Assembly (NCBI GenBank): GCA_014058105.1
Contig: JACGCM010001798.1
Location: forward strand, 558,001-622,000
Length of the DNA: 64,000 nt
Reading direction: 5' to 3'
Source of the DNA: Kingdonia uniflora
Taxonomy: Eukaryota; Streptophyta; Magnoliopsida; Ranunculales; Circaeasteraceae
In this document: in pieces, positions 1 through 11,100 of the stretch
Numbering within the stretch: position 1 is the first letter of the stretch
Layout of the letters: every line of letters begins with the position of its first letter
Notes under the pieces: generated by a model
Told to the model about the DNA's origin: nothing
The model's database searches: none
Seen by the model: the letters and a program-made list of their open reading frames with translations, nothing else
Program-made: the position numbers and the translations under genes

Positions 1-419
1 TTGGAGTTTCTTTTGAGTCTAGCCACACCTCGACTACGACATTTATATCCTTACAGACACCTTTTTATAATGGGAGAGTTGTGCCCTAAAAAAAATCCAA
101 CCTGAAGGCCCACAAACTGCCCAGCAATGGTACATTTGAACTTCATGTAGTAGTTTGAAGCCTGCGACTTTGTTCCGTTCTCACCACTTATAGGGTGTGT
201 CTGAATCTTTTTATGGCAGGCAGAAATCCAACAAACACTCCCCAATTATTTCTTATTCTTTTCTATCCTATATATGGACGGACCAGTCTGGCCTGTTCAC
301 AGAGTGAAAAAACTCTCCCTCAACACTTTCTTTCCAAAGAATAATTTGTGTTGTTAAGTTTGCATCCTTCCACTATTACAGCTCCTAACAATGCCTCTTT
401 TCTCTTTATGAATTTTCAG
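1..419 (+). other. Non-coding, probable intron upstream of the helicase exon
   Basis: No convincing coding frame is visible on either strand. The stretch ends in a pyrimidine-rich tract and TTTTCAG, which is the acceptor of the helicase exon at 420. I read it as intron of that gene, whose earlier exons must lie left of the window. The short minus-strand open frame at 51-245 has no family features. Confidence 0.5.
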
Positions 420-3085
420 TGAGGTTGATCGTATTGAGGATTTTGATGGTGAGAATAACAATGATAATTGTATAAAGGAGATTAACCCTGAGGGGGATGG
501 TAGGGAGGATAATGGTAATAATGGTGAGGATAATGGTAATAATGGTGAGGATGATGATAACAAGGGTGAAGATGATCAAATTCTTAGGCGATTTAAGCTC
601 AATGAATTCTGGTATCTCACAGTTCTTGGCTCACTTGTTACTACTGAGCGTGAATATAATGCCCTCCATGCATTTCATTCTTTCAATCCAAAGGTGAATA
701 TTCTCTCTCTACGTATTTAATTGTTTTTCTGAAGCAAGGACGTTTTATTGGAAATTCATATTATCTTTAAATAATTGTCTAAATGTTATCTTGTTATGGG
801 GTTTTGTAGATGAAATCAACAATTCTTAATCCCAATCCAGATCAGTTCGCTAAGTATGAAGAGGAGCAACCTCCGGCGATGGATGAGTGTTTAACTTCAA
901 ACTTTGTTGATTACTTGCAAAAATCCTTTAGCGGACCCCAGTTGCTTTCAATTCGATGGGCTGCAATGCATAGATCAAAGGAGCAAGATCCTTGGCCTTT
1001 TACTCTGGTTCAGGGGCCTCCAGGAACAGGAAAGACACATACAGTTTGGGGAATACTAAATGTATTTCATGAGCTGTATCAGACAGAAATGCGGAAGAAA
1101 CTTGCTGCAGAGATTTGTGTGCAAATTAGAGAGACCGTCAAAAACAGTTGTGAAAACATGAGCATGGAATTCGTTGACGGTGGTTTTCAAGGTACGGATG
1201 AGAACCATATCGGTACATTGCCACAAAAGCCAAAAATACTTGTGTGCGCTCCATCAAATGCAGCAACAGATGAGTTGCTAGTTCGTGTTCTTGATCGTGG
1301 ATTCATTGACTGTGAGATGAAAGTCTATCATCCTGATGTAGTCCGAGTTGGTGTTGGTTCACAAACCCATGCTGCACAGGTGGTTTCAGTTGAACGAAGA
1401 ACCGAACAGATTTTAGTCAATGACAGCGATGCAATCACTTCTTTGATTGAACAATTATCAGTTCAAGAAGCTCAACTATCAGAGGAAATAGATTCCCTTA
1501 AGAAAGAACTCATTCAGGACCATTATAATGACTCATTATTGCATAAGCTTGTAGCATCTCTTGACGAAAAACGTAAACTGCTGGTAGGGAAGGATCGTAT
1601 TTCCATTGTACAACGCTATTCTCTTAAGACTATTACTCGTGGAGTAGCTCGTGAAATGATAGAAGCAAGTTTTCTTGACGAGGCTGATATCGTTTTTACA
1701 ACAGTGTCAAGTAGTGGTTGCAAGTTATTCTCCCGTCTGACTCGTGGTTTTGATATGGTTATTATTGATGAGGCAGCGCAAGCCAATGAAGTTGGAGTTC
1801 TCCCTCCACTTGTTACCAGTGCATCTCGCTGTGTTCTTGTTGGGGATCATCATCAGCTTTCGGCAACAATCATTAGTAAAGAAGCTCGTAACTTATTATA
1901 TGGTAGAAGTCTATTTGAAAGGTTCCAACAAGTGGGCTGCCCATCGTTGTTGTTATCTATTCAGTATAGGATGCATCCACAAATTCGAGATTTTCCCTCG
2001 CGGTATTTCTACCAAGGACGTCTAACAGACGGTGAGATTCTCAGGACTCTTCCTGACGAGATTTTTCACGAAGACCCATTACTGAGACCTTACCTGTTCT
2101 TTGATATCACAAATGGGCGTGAGTCTCATAGAGGTGATTCCGTCTCGTACGAGAACATTCAAGAGGCACGGTTTTGTCTCCGCTTATATGAGTATCTTCA
2201 AAGAAAACTGAAATCTTTAAGTTTGAGTAAAGTTTCTGTTGGAATTATAACACCATACAAGTTGCAAATGAAATGCATTGAACGTGAGTTTAAGGAGGTA
2301 CTAAAATCGAAGGAAGGGAAGGACTTGTACATTAATACTGTTGATGCTTTTCAAGGTCAAGAACGTGGTGTAATCATCATGTCTTGCGTCCGTACATCAG
2401 ATCGTGGAGTGGGTTTCGTTGCTGATGCACAAAGGATGAACGTTGCTCTCACTCGTGCCAAAAGGGCACTTTGGGTATGTGTTACGCTGTTTATGGGTTA
2501 TATTTCTAGCTCTTCTTTGTCATTCACATATTTTATTGCATTTTTTCTTATAAGGTGTATATATTTGGACAGGTTATTGGCAATGCTAACGCATTGGCGA
2601 AATCTGACGACTGGGCTAATCTGATTGCTGATGCCAAGTTAAGGGCATGCTTTCTCTACTTGGAGTCTCTTCCGACGGAATTTGTAACCCCAAATAGGCA
2701 TGCGCAAGAATTCCCAAATCGGCCTGAACAAGAATTTCCAAATCGGCATACGCAACAACTCCCAAATCGGCCTCCACAACAATTTCAAAATCGTCATGCA
2801 CAAGAATTCCCAGATCGACCTCCGCAACAATTCCCGAATCGGCATGCGCACCAATCCCCAAATAGGCCTGCGCACCAATTCCCAAATCGGCCCGGGCAAC
2901 AATTCCCAAGTCGGCCTGCGCAACAATTCCCCAAACGACCTTTACAACAATTCTCAAATCGGCCCCAACAAATCCCCAAACATCCTTTACAACAATTCCC
3001 AAATCGGCCTGTGCAACAATTCCCAAAACGGCCTGCACCTTTTCTTGCGCATGCACGGCGATGGTGTAGAACAGAACCAGATTGA
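420..3085 (+). CDS. SEN1-type superfamily 1 helicase, 3' part (exons 420-693, 810-2474, 2573-3085)
   Basis: C-terminal part of a SEN1/UPF1-type SF1B helicase, an enzyme that unwinds RNA or RNA:DNA hybrids with ATP, acting in nuclear transcript termination and R-loop removal in the best-studied members. The first exon in view is acidic and Asn-rich, then ends with the conserved WYLTVLGSLVTTEREY block. The large exon carries Walker A GPPGTGKTHT (1014), the CAPSNAATDELL block, an inserted coiled coil (about 1430-1600), Walker B as DEAAQ (1767-1781), GDHHQLSAT, QYRMHP, and near its end VDAFQGQERGVII and QRMNVALTRAKRALW. The last exon continues VIGNANAL and then a Pro/Gln repeat tail. All three exons stay open and join in phase with GT-AG borders. 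The ATG at 810 follows an acceptor and is not the start; the true start lies outside the window. It resembles the Arabidopsis At1g16800/At2g19120 group more than MAA3, judged from memory of motif wording. AATAAA at 3295 is a plausible poly(A) signal. Confidence 0.9.
2708..3040 (+). repeat. 24-bp coding minisatellite: about 14 octapeptide units in the helicase C-terminus
   Basis: Fourteen consecutive units of the form (Q/E)FPNR(P/H)xQ follow the helicase core, preceded by a half unit TPNRHAQ. Thirteen are 8 residues and one (QFSNRPQ) is 7, so the frame is preserved throughout. Variation sits mainly at positions 1, 4, 6 and 7. Because the unit length is a multiple of three, all six frames stay open for 300 bp or more, which creates spurious open frames on both strands. 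A tail of this kind is not part of the SEN1 helicase fold; it would be a low-complexity, Pro/Gln/Asn/Arg-rich, probably disordered extension. Confidence 0.93.
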
Positions 3086-3609
3086 GAACCTTTATGATTT
3101 GTACAACCTATTCTTCCCTGGAATCTGCATTTTTACATGTGAAAAGTTTGTGTGTCCATATGCGAGATCAGTCTAATTGTTCTGGATTATGTTCTGGAAT
3201 CTGTGACCCTTTCCAGACTCCAGAGTATGTATGTTGATTCAGATTAAAGGAATAGATCAGTCTTCGGCGTCATATTTTACTCTCAGTAGGTGGGAATAAA
3301 GAATTCAACTATTGTCACTCGTCTCCTCACATATGTTCATAAGATGTTGCCATTTTGTTGTCTGATGAAGCACTTTTGGGGTAAATTAGAATTTGAAATT
3401 TGGATGTAAGATCACGGCAATGCATGAGGCAATGGTTACTCCTTCCTTTCAGGTGATGTACATATTACAATTTTGGAAAACAATGTTCAGTGGGAATTTA
3501 GCGTCACAAGAGTACCAGGTTAATGTGTGAATAATAACTTATCATTGAAAATACACCATGCTTTTATATTTCTTTTGGGATGGTTGTTCCTTTCTTTCAG
3601 ACAATACTA
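3086..3609. other. Helicase 3' UTR and non-coding spacer
   Basis: The stretch after the TGA is AT-rich with no coding signal. AATAAA at 3295-3300 is the best poly(A) signal candidate for the helicase transcript. It ends where the A-rich tail of the minus-strand LINE relic begins. Confidence 0.5.
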
Positions 3610-4720
3610 GTTTATTTTATTTTATTTTTTTAATCAAAGGAAAATTATTAAGCCATAGGGGGCAAAACAAAAAATACAAAGCCAACAAGGTCTTGTGCCT
3701 CTCGAGGCATATTACAAATAAAAGGTTGTGAATGCGCTCTCCATGCAGCAAGAGTGTGAGTATCGTTATTACAAGTTCTACTAATATACAACAATTTGAA
3801 GTTACTAAAGCGGGAAGCTAAAAAAAATATATCAGCCAGAGCGCTCCTCAAGAGAGGTCAACTATTTTCTCTGCGAAAGCCTTCACAAGACACTGAAAAT
3901 CTGAAAACATTGTAACATTTTCAACACCGACATCCAAAGCTGCTCGCATCTCTCTAATGATAGTCGCTGCCTCTGCCTCTTCTGCGCCGGCTGCTTTGAA
4001 TGAGTCATATCCTGCACATAAATTTGAGGAATAAGATCTAATGACAAATTCAGAACTGTTAAACATTTTAGTTGGGGACCAGGCGCCGTCCACATTAACA
4101 ATGTGCCACTCCTCTTTAGGCACTAGGAAAATAGAAAACGAGGGGTTTGGGGGGGATCAGGTTTAGGACATGAGGCAATAAGGTAACCTTTGGCAATTTT
4201 AACCACTTCTGAGGGACTGGTTTTTTTGCATTTAAAGATAATGTCATTTCTACTATTCCATATGGCAAACATAATGACACTAATTTTACTTCATAAAGAG
4301 ATAATATCTTTTCCATAACAACTTTTATTAGCCAACATGTACATCACTTTTTAGAGGGAGTCATAATAAGGCCAAACAGTGTTATTTAAAGAGAGGTCGG
4401 AAACATACCAGATTTCCTTTCCTTAATGTTCTTATAGTAGAAGAGCAGGTGGTAGTAGAATCGTCTTCTTCTCCACATCTAGGGCAAATAGTATTCCTAA
4501 TATCTTCCCCATGCCAAAGATTCATCTTTGTAGGAAGGCCTTCCTGCATTGCTTTCCACATGAAATATTAAATCCTGAAAGGCGTTTAAGTTTCCAAATG
4601 GAGATCCAAGTATTATCCATAAAAGCATTGGCAATCTCATTCCTCTTTGGGGCCAAACTTTCTTTGACATAAGCTTGGTAAGCAGAATTCACTATGAGAA
4701 TACTCTTTTTTTCATCTAAG
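3610..4720 (-). mobile_element. LINE 3' relic (zf-RVT plus RNase H-like domain, 5'-truncated)
   Basis: Read on the minus strand, 4560-4400 gives a zf-RVT-like stretch (GLPTKMNLWHGED then ICPRCGEED). Next, about 4300-4150, comes the linker AIWNSRNDIIF typical of plant L1-type elements. Then 4123-3848 reads VNVDGAWSP, EAEAATIIREMRAALDVGV and MFSDFQCLVKAF, and 3851-3648 reads FKLLYISRTCNNDTHTLAAWRA. Those are the start and end blocks of the RNase H-like RVT_3 domain at the C-terminus of plant LINEs. The element ends at an A-rich tail, seen as the T-rich run 3612-3636 on the plus strand. Several frame changes and stops mark it as dead. The reverse transcriptase is missing, as expected of a 5'-truncated copy. 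Confidence 0.8.
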
Positions 4721-7098
4721 AGTGTCTTTAGAGAAATTGTTGCTAAGAGGGATTAGAAAAATATTTTAAGACAACTATTTAACAGATTAATAATCCTCCA
4801 AGGTATTAGTTTGTCGAAATTCAATGTTGCAGGATAACCCGGTTTTATGTGTGAATAGTAAGTCATTATTGTAATTACATGATACTTTATATTTCTTTGA
4901 GAATAGTAGATTCTTTCTATTAATAATTCTCGAAGATGTTTACTCTCTCAGAATTTAGTGTTACAACAAGTAGTTATTGTGATTTTCATAATATTTCTCA
5001 ATGTTATCCTCAATATAGTTGATTGTGACTTGATTATAACAGGCTACCATAATTCCATTGGGTAATTCCATCTTTGCTTTAATACTTCTCATGATAGGCG
5101 AAATTCACAGTTGACCAGATCAAGAGTACAATTTTCTTTTGATCTTCTCCAATAGTTTTTTTTTTTTTTTGAGCAGGAGGGCAAGATCACCCTAAATTTG
5201 GGATCACCTCAATTTTGCTCCAATTTCCAAGCAGAAGCGACACCTCAAAATACCATAACCATGTATTTGTGAGCTGAACGTGCACAAGGAAAGTATTTGA
5301 TCTTTGGATTTTTACGGTTGAGATTCAACATTCAAAATAAGAAATCACGAGTCTCCATATAGAACTATTAATTCGATTGCTCTTGCAGATGTAATGATAT
5401 AGTCACCTGGAGATGACGGTCCGTAAAAGAGAGAATTAATTATTGGTGTATGGTTAAGATGGGGGTTTTTGTATCAACATCATCTAGAGCTCCCATGAGA
5501 ATTCACATACACTGTTGGAGTTTTGAAACTCTCCATTTTAACTTAACTTCGAAACCAAACCATGAGCTTTAAGACAAGTAGACAAGAAAAAAAAAAAACT
5601 ACACCTTTTGGAGCTGTTAGTTGTGTCTTTGGATATTTCTTCAACTTTTTCTTTGGTTTCCACCACTTTCTTCCTCTCATTTTCAACTTATCAGATTCAT
5701 AACAAGTGTTCCAACTCTCTCTCAAAGACTACAAACACATGTTTTTCTTCAAAACCCATCTCTAAAACCTGTAATTACGGATACCCTTTTGAATTTTGAC
5801 GGTTTACTCGATCTCCATCAGTTTTGGCTGTTGAGATAATTCAGGTAATTTTACTTGACAAAATAAGCTATGTAAATTTTGTATTTGGGTAGGATTTTAA
5901 TGGTTATGGGGCTGTTAGAATACATGCAAATAACACTTGAGAATGATTTAGTTGATAAATTTATATTGCAGCATCTGATTTGGATGGCATACTTGTATTT
6001 GGATGCAAGCTATTATATGAAATTTGAGAGTGAAGGGGTTCATTTATACTACTTTGAGAATCCTTATGGTAGCTACTTGGCTAGGGTTCCCTATCTACGG
6101 CCTTCCATTCTGCGTACGCAAGTATCGCTCTTTTTTTCAGCCTCGCCGTACGCAAGTCCCTCACACCTGTCCCATTAGAGGAGCCTAAAGCGGAAGATAG
6201 TGCTAGTGGGAATGCCTGTGGTAAGGTTTAGGAAAAAGAAGATGAGGATGATGGAAGTAGTTTAGAAGACTTGCTGTTTTTTAACGAACTGACGTTGGAA
6301 GGTCGAGTGGAAGACGTATGCTTTGTGCGCTGCCGCGCTTCTTTTCTTCCTCATGAATAGACATTTACCAGCACTAGAACGCAAATAGCAGATAGGTAGA
6401 GATGTCGCGGGCCAGTTTTTTCACTTAAGTGATATATGTTTTATTAATTTGACTTGGTTGCTGAAATGGGGTGCATTTGATTTTGAAGGGTGGGGTTTAA
6501 ATTAGGATAATTTGTTTTTTTTTTTGGGTCATAGTTTGTAAGTTTGGCATGTTTATGTTGAAGAGAGTGCAAACTTTCGGTATTGTGTGCTATGTCGCTG
6601 TCTTGATCTTGGGTTCTTACCCTGTGGTGTGCTATGACTCTTCTCTTTACATGGTCGTTGCTGTGGAGATGAAACTGGCTGGGTGATGATAATCCGATGC
6701 CCCAATTTATCTCGACGTTAGGGATAAGGGATATCAATTAGCACATATACAAATAAACAAGTACATCAAAGATGAGTATAAAAAGGTTACACGAAGCATA
6801 TTTAGTACTGCACGCATCATACTTAACTTTACTATTACTTGTTATCATATGGGTTTCGTTAGATCAAATGAAATAAAAGGAAAACAATGAAGCTGAAATG
6901 GCTTTTTTTCCGTTTTACTATCTTAGGTATTACTGGGGATGTCCAATGTCTCTTTTTGTTTGCTACATATCTGCATTGTTCCTTTTGGCAATGTTGATAT
7001 TGTGAGAAATATATCTCTAATATAAAAGAGGAGACAAAGAAGAGAATTTTCATACTAATAATATTTTAACCATTTTCTTTAGGAATACTTTGTAAATT
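4721..7098. other. Intergenic, no confident gene
   Basis: AT-rich spacer with a T14 run near 5158-5170. Between about 5600 and 6350 there is coding-like texture on the plus strand: short open frames at 5608-5799 and 5879-6178, then an interrupted acidic stretch near 6180-6350 with EDEDDGSSLEDLLFF. I do not recognise a family. It could be a decayed gene or a fragment carried by an unrecognised element. The region just before 7098 should hold the promoter and 5' UTR of the SEC14-like gene, but no clear TATA box can be defended. Confidence 0.35.
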
Positions 7099-10000
7099 AT
7101 GATGATGGGTTTTAAGAAATCTGCTTCAAATGACTACGAAAAATCTCTATCATCTGCCCAAAAGCAGGAGAAGGTACTCTCATAAACAACTACTATACTT
7201 GTAGTTTAGCAATGAGATGTTATTGAAATTAAATCTTTTGAAAACTATTTGAAGCTCACAAAGATATGACATTGCAGATTAATGAAGTAAGAATGTCATT
7301 GGGGTCGTTGCCAGATAAGCTATCTGTTTACTGTTCTGATACATCAATCTCAAGGTGCCTGAGAGCACGGAACTGGAGTGTCAAGAAGGCAACTAACATG
7401 CTAAAAGAAACTCTAAAATGGAGGCTTGACTACAAGCCAGAAGAAATACGCTGGGTATAGCATTATTTGTCACCATTACCTACTTTCTCATAATTGTATT
7501 GATTAAATTTAAAGATGACGTTGCTCAACGTTCTTCTTCAATGGTTAATACTTAATACGGATTTGGTTCAAACTTAATTCATGAAAATGCCAATCTTGTA
7601 GAAAGGGGATCACAAACTTCATATGGGGTTGTTGGCAGTTTTTAATTTATGCCCAATTTAGAGGATCTTTCGTTGAGATGTGCCATCTTCGTGTTTCATT
7701 TTGGGTTTTGTTTGTTGTGTAGGAAGATCTAATTCATACTTGAGGCCAGGCTTTAGTCCTCTTCATGATTATAATTTCCTTTTGAATTATCAATAAAGCA
7801 ACAAATTTGCTTTAAAATAAATAAATTGTTGTGTAGGAAGAGATTGCCCTTGAAGCTGACACAGGGAAGATCTACAGATCGAATTACCTTGACAAGCATG
7901 GAAGAACCATTCTTGTCATGAGACCTGCCTTCCAGGTTTGATTTGAATTGCCTCTTGCTTTATATACTAGCCATGTAGTATTGACACGGGTACACGTGTC
8001 CCCGTCCGATACGGGTACAGGGTGTCGCTCATGGTGTCTTCAAAATAAGTGAAAACGGGGACACAACTTTTCTCTTAAACATATAGTTTTTCTCTCTCTC
8101 CACATTTCTTATGCTTTGTCTTATTACCTGCATATATAGTATGATTGTCTACATCTCTCATACTGAACTTTGGTTAAAATGTTATAAACATATAATTTGG
8201 ATAAACATAGGTATATTCACAATTAATAACAGACATATAAAAAATAGAACATAGTAGGATTCCGTAAGCATATCTAAAGTTATGCATACTATAAAATATA
8301 TGTCAAAAAGACTAAAGTTGATCATCTGAGGAAGGAGTGCATATTGGTATGTCAGGACAGTGTCAGTGTGTTGCCAAACAAGTTTAGACACGGATTTTCT
8401 TTTTCCAATTATGAAGTGTCCATGTTACATAGTATTTAAGTGTGTTTCCTCGTGCTTCTCTTATGCATACATGTAAACAGGGCCCTGCTTTAGTGCTTGG
8501 AGTCCAGTAGATAAATTTTAGTTGTTATTCATCTCAACATTTGGTTATGTATTGGTACAGCTCCACAAATGCTAAAAACAAAGGACCTGGAATAAAGTTA
8601 ATCCAATACAAAATCCTTCGAAAATCAATGTGGAATTAAGACCTCTGCTATAAAGTGGCCATATTTTAAAAATATTACTGGTGCAAAAAAGGAAAACATA
8701 CCAAACACCTCAAAAGATTTACCGGCACCTATTCAAATTGAAATGATGGAACTATTTGTGGAATCACATATATTCAGTGCATATCAAGCAGGTTATTGTG
8801 AAATATATGCGTATGATTTAATGTATATATTCATAAATGTATGTAGTCTTGCTCAGATGTTTGTTTCTTACATTTAGCATTTATTAAATGTGCAGAACAC
8901 GAAGTCGACGAAAGGACAAATTCGGTATCTGGTATATTGCATGGAGAATGCTATCTTAAATTTACCCGTGGAGCAGGAGCAGATGGTCTGGCTCATCGAT
9001 TTCCATGGATTCAATATGTCACACTTATCAGTGAAGGTGACACGGGAGACGGCCCATGTTTTACAAGAGCACTACCCAGAAAGGCTTGGTATAGCAATCT
9101 TATATAACCCACCGTGGATCTTTGAATCCTTCTGGAAGGTAATTCACATTTCTTATTTTGTCTTTTCCGATAATAGAAACTAAATATTTGCTACCCGTTA
9201 GCTTCTATAGAAGTCAAAAAATATATATGATAAATCACGAAGAAACAAAAATAAACAAACTAAACAAGAGAATTGCAAACATAGACAGAGCAACTAAAAT
9301 TTTAACGCTCACAGGGGTATGGGCAGAAATTCTAATTTCATGATCTTTAAGAGCTAGGCTTAGGGTTCTAGCCAATAGACTTATGGGATGATCGAATAGG
9401 AAACAAAAACTACGATGCTGAAATACTTTATTATAATAATTACATGCAATGTTAATGTGCGGAAACTTAAATGACACGAAATAGTTATACCCTGAAGGAA
9501 ACCCACGAGGCCCTAAGAAATTCACTAGTAAATTAATCAACCGTTACACAAGAGTTAAAACAACGCCTTTGTTACCTCACTAAGTATCCGATTGACTCGC
9601 CACGCCCTAGCCAAAGTTTCCACGTCCTCTCCGGTCTTTACTATCTCCGTGAATCACCTTATAATAGTTTGCGTCTCAAAACTTCGCCGCTTGCATATCA
9701 AAGCTTTGCCACACTCGAATCTACAAGCAAGTATGAATTGAAGATTAATATTTGTTTTTTCGATTTGAGGGTTTAAAAATACCTTTTAGAATTCCTCGAA
9801 TCAAATACCAACCCTAGTTTTTGATGGAGAGAGATACCAATTTCTAATTTTTGTTTTTAATAAATAGCCTAATTTTAGAAATTATGAATACAAAATCTCG
9901 AGAAAGGGTTTTAAAATAAGGAAAAAATTAAACTTTGAAAATCCTTTTTCTAAGTTTTCAATGTGGAAAATAAAACTTTTCCGTGCCTCTCGAGAGGATT

Positions 10001-11100
10001 TTTTGTGTCGTCTCTGTACTTTCTCAAGAGAATTCTTTGTGTGTCGATTATACTTCGTGTGGACGATCTTCGCAATTCACACTTCACCGATAATTGAGTC
10101 ATCCGTGACACAACTTTATATCAGGTCGGCCCTGAGGTTTAGGGGCCTAGGCGAGGTCTGAAAATGAGGATAAACCCTTGACCACCAATAATGTAACTTC
10201 ATTTTATGTTATTTTTGGGACCCTTTTTTATATAGTACTTAACCATTTAGAGGCCCCAAATTTAGATGAAAAATCAGGAGCCGTAGGCGCCGCTTCTTGT
10301 GCCTATAGCTAGGGCCAACCCTAGTCTAACCTATGGTTTTTCTAACGAATCGACAACCCAAAATATAGTGGAACTTCATTATTATGTGTAGCAATCCTAG
10401 ATAGATTTATTTTCACTCTTACTGCACTTATTGATACTAGATAACGAATTGACTTCTCTATGGTATGATTCTTTGGAGATTAGAAATCTATTCATTGAAA
10501 TGAAGGCATTATAACCCTAATTATTGATACAAAAAAATCTTAACGATCACTATACTAGAGTAACTTATTTTGATACTTCCTAGGAGCCCAAAATTTCCAT
10601 TTATCCTTGGGTTATCTCTGAATATGATCAATGGTTATATGAATCTGTTGTAGGTGGTGAAGCCCTTTCTAGAGCCCAAAACTTACAGGAAAGTGAAGTT
10701 TGTTTACTCTGACGACCTAAACACAAAGAAGATAATGGAGGGCCTATTCGACATGGACAAACTTGAATCATCATTTGGAGGAAATAATCAGACGGGTTTC
10801 AACATCAGCGAATATTCTGAGCGGATGAAAGAAGATGATAAGAGAATGCCCTCATTTTGGGCAAGAGAGACTTCTGCTATGGCCTCACAACCCACTACTG
10901 TCCGAACTTTGGATACCCTTAACTTGGAATCAGATTCAGAGTCGGGTAAAAATCAGATTGATAACTCTTCCTCTCGTAAAGTTGATTCAGAAAAAAAATT
11001 ACTTGAGAACAGTTTGTTAGAGACAAATGAGAACAACATGGTCATTGGAGATGATGTGCAATCTGTTGAAGTAATCACAAACCTAGAGAAAGAGTCCTAG
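7099..11100 (+). CDS. SEC14-like CRAL-TRIO protein, five exons, 346 residues
   Basis: Phosphatidylinositol/phosphatidylcholine transfer-type protein of the SEC14 superfamily, expected to bind a lipid in its CRAL-TRIO pocket and to act at membranes or in lipid signalling. Exons are 7099-7173, 7278-7454, 7837-7935, 8896-9138 and 10654-11100; every exon is a multiple of three and each border is GT-AG. Exon 2 is the CRAL-TRIO N helical domain (SISRCLRARNWSVKKATNML, LKWRLDYKPEEI). Exons 3-5 form the lipid-binding domain: GKIYRSNYLDKHGRTILVMRP, VWLIDFHGFNMSHLSVKVT, HYPERLGIAILYNPPWIFESFWK, VKPFLEPKTYRKVKFVY. The C-terminus (about 80 residues) is Ser/Glu-rich and not conserved in type. Three ATGs are tandem at 7099, 7102 and 7105; any may be used. 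The protein is about the length of compact plant SEC14-like proteins that lack GOLD or nodulin domains. Introns 2-4 hold repeat insertions. No disabling change is seen. Confidence 0.92.
7712..7841 (+). mobile_element. 98-bp retroposed insert (7728-7825) with perfect 16-bp target duplication
   Basis: TTGTTGTGTAGGAAGA occurs at 7712-7727 and again at 7826-7841, perfectly, flanking 98 bp that contain AATAAA and end in an A-rich tail (AAATAAATAAA). That is the layout of LINE-mediated retroposition of an mRNA 3' end. The duplicated target spans the exon 3 acceptor, so the gene now has two copies of TGTAG|GAAGA. Only the downstream copy leads into the open CRAL-TRIO frame; the upstream copy would read into a stop within a few codons. 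Confidence 0.75.
7972..8436. mobile_element. MITE-like element with GACACGG termini in intron 3
   Basis: The left end (CATGTAGTATTGACACGG) and the inverted right end (ACTATGTAACATGGACAC) form imperfect terminal inverted repeats. The subterminal region is rich in GTGTC/GACAC motifs, including GACACGGGTACACGTGTC. Related sequence recurs at 35250-35310 and 36480-36560. I infer a non-autonomous DNA element; no clean target duplication was found. Confidence 0.5.
9139..10653 (+). other. Intron 4 of the SEC14-like gene, repeat-derived
   Basis: The intron is far longer than introns 1 and 2. About 9340-9720 has the look of retroelement-derived non-coding DNA without a coding match. A hAT-like MITE occupies 10122-10324. 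The rest is AT-rich with no recognisable element. Confidence 0.45.
10122..10324. mobile_element. hAT-like MITE remnant
   Basis: Left end CAGGTCGGCCCTGAGG and right end TAGGGCCAACCCTAG are imperfect inverted repeats of the CAGGGCCGGCCC type seen at the ends of plant hAT elements. The body of about 200 bp has no coding capacity. A clean 8-bp target duplication is not visible, so the class is inferred from the termini only. Confidence 0.45.

Noticed and set aside
810..812. ATG at 810 as the helicase start codon
   Set aside because: It follows a TTTTGTAG acceptor, and the preceding exon 420-693 carries conserved family sequence in phase with it.
2708..3040. CRISPR-like array
   Set aside because: Units are contiguous 24-bp coding repeats without unique spacers, in a eukaryotic gene.
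2616..3176. Long open frames on both strands overlapping 2616-3176
   Set aside because: They are frame shadows of the 24-bp coding repeat, which has no stop in any frame; the plus-strand frame joined to the helicase is the supported one.
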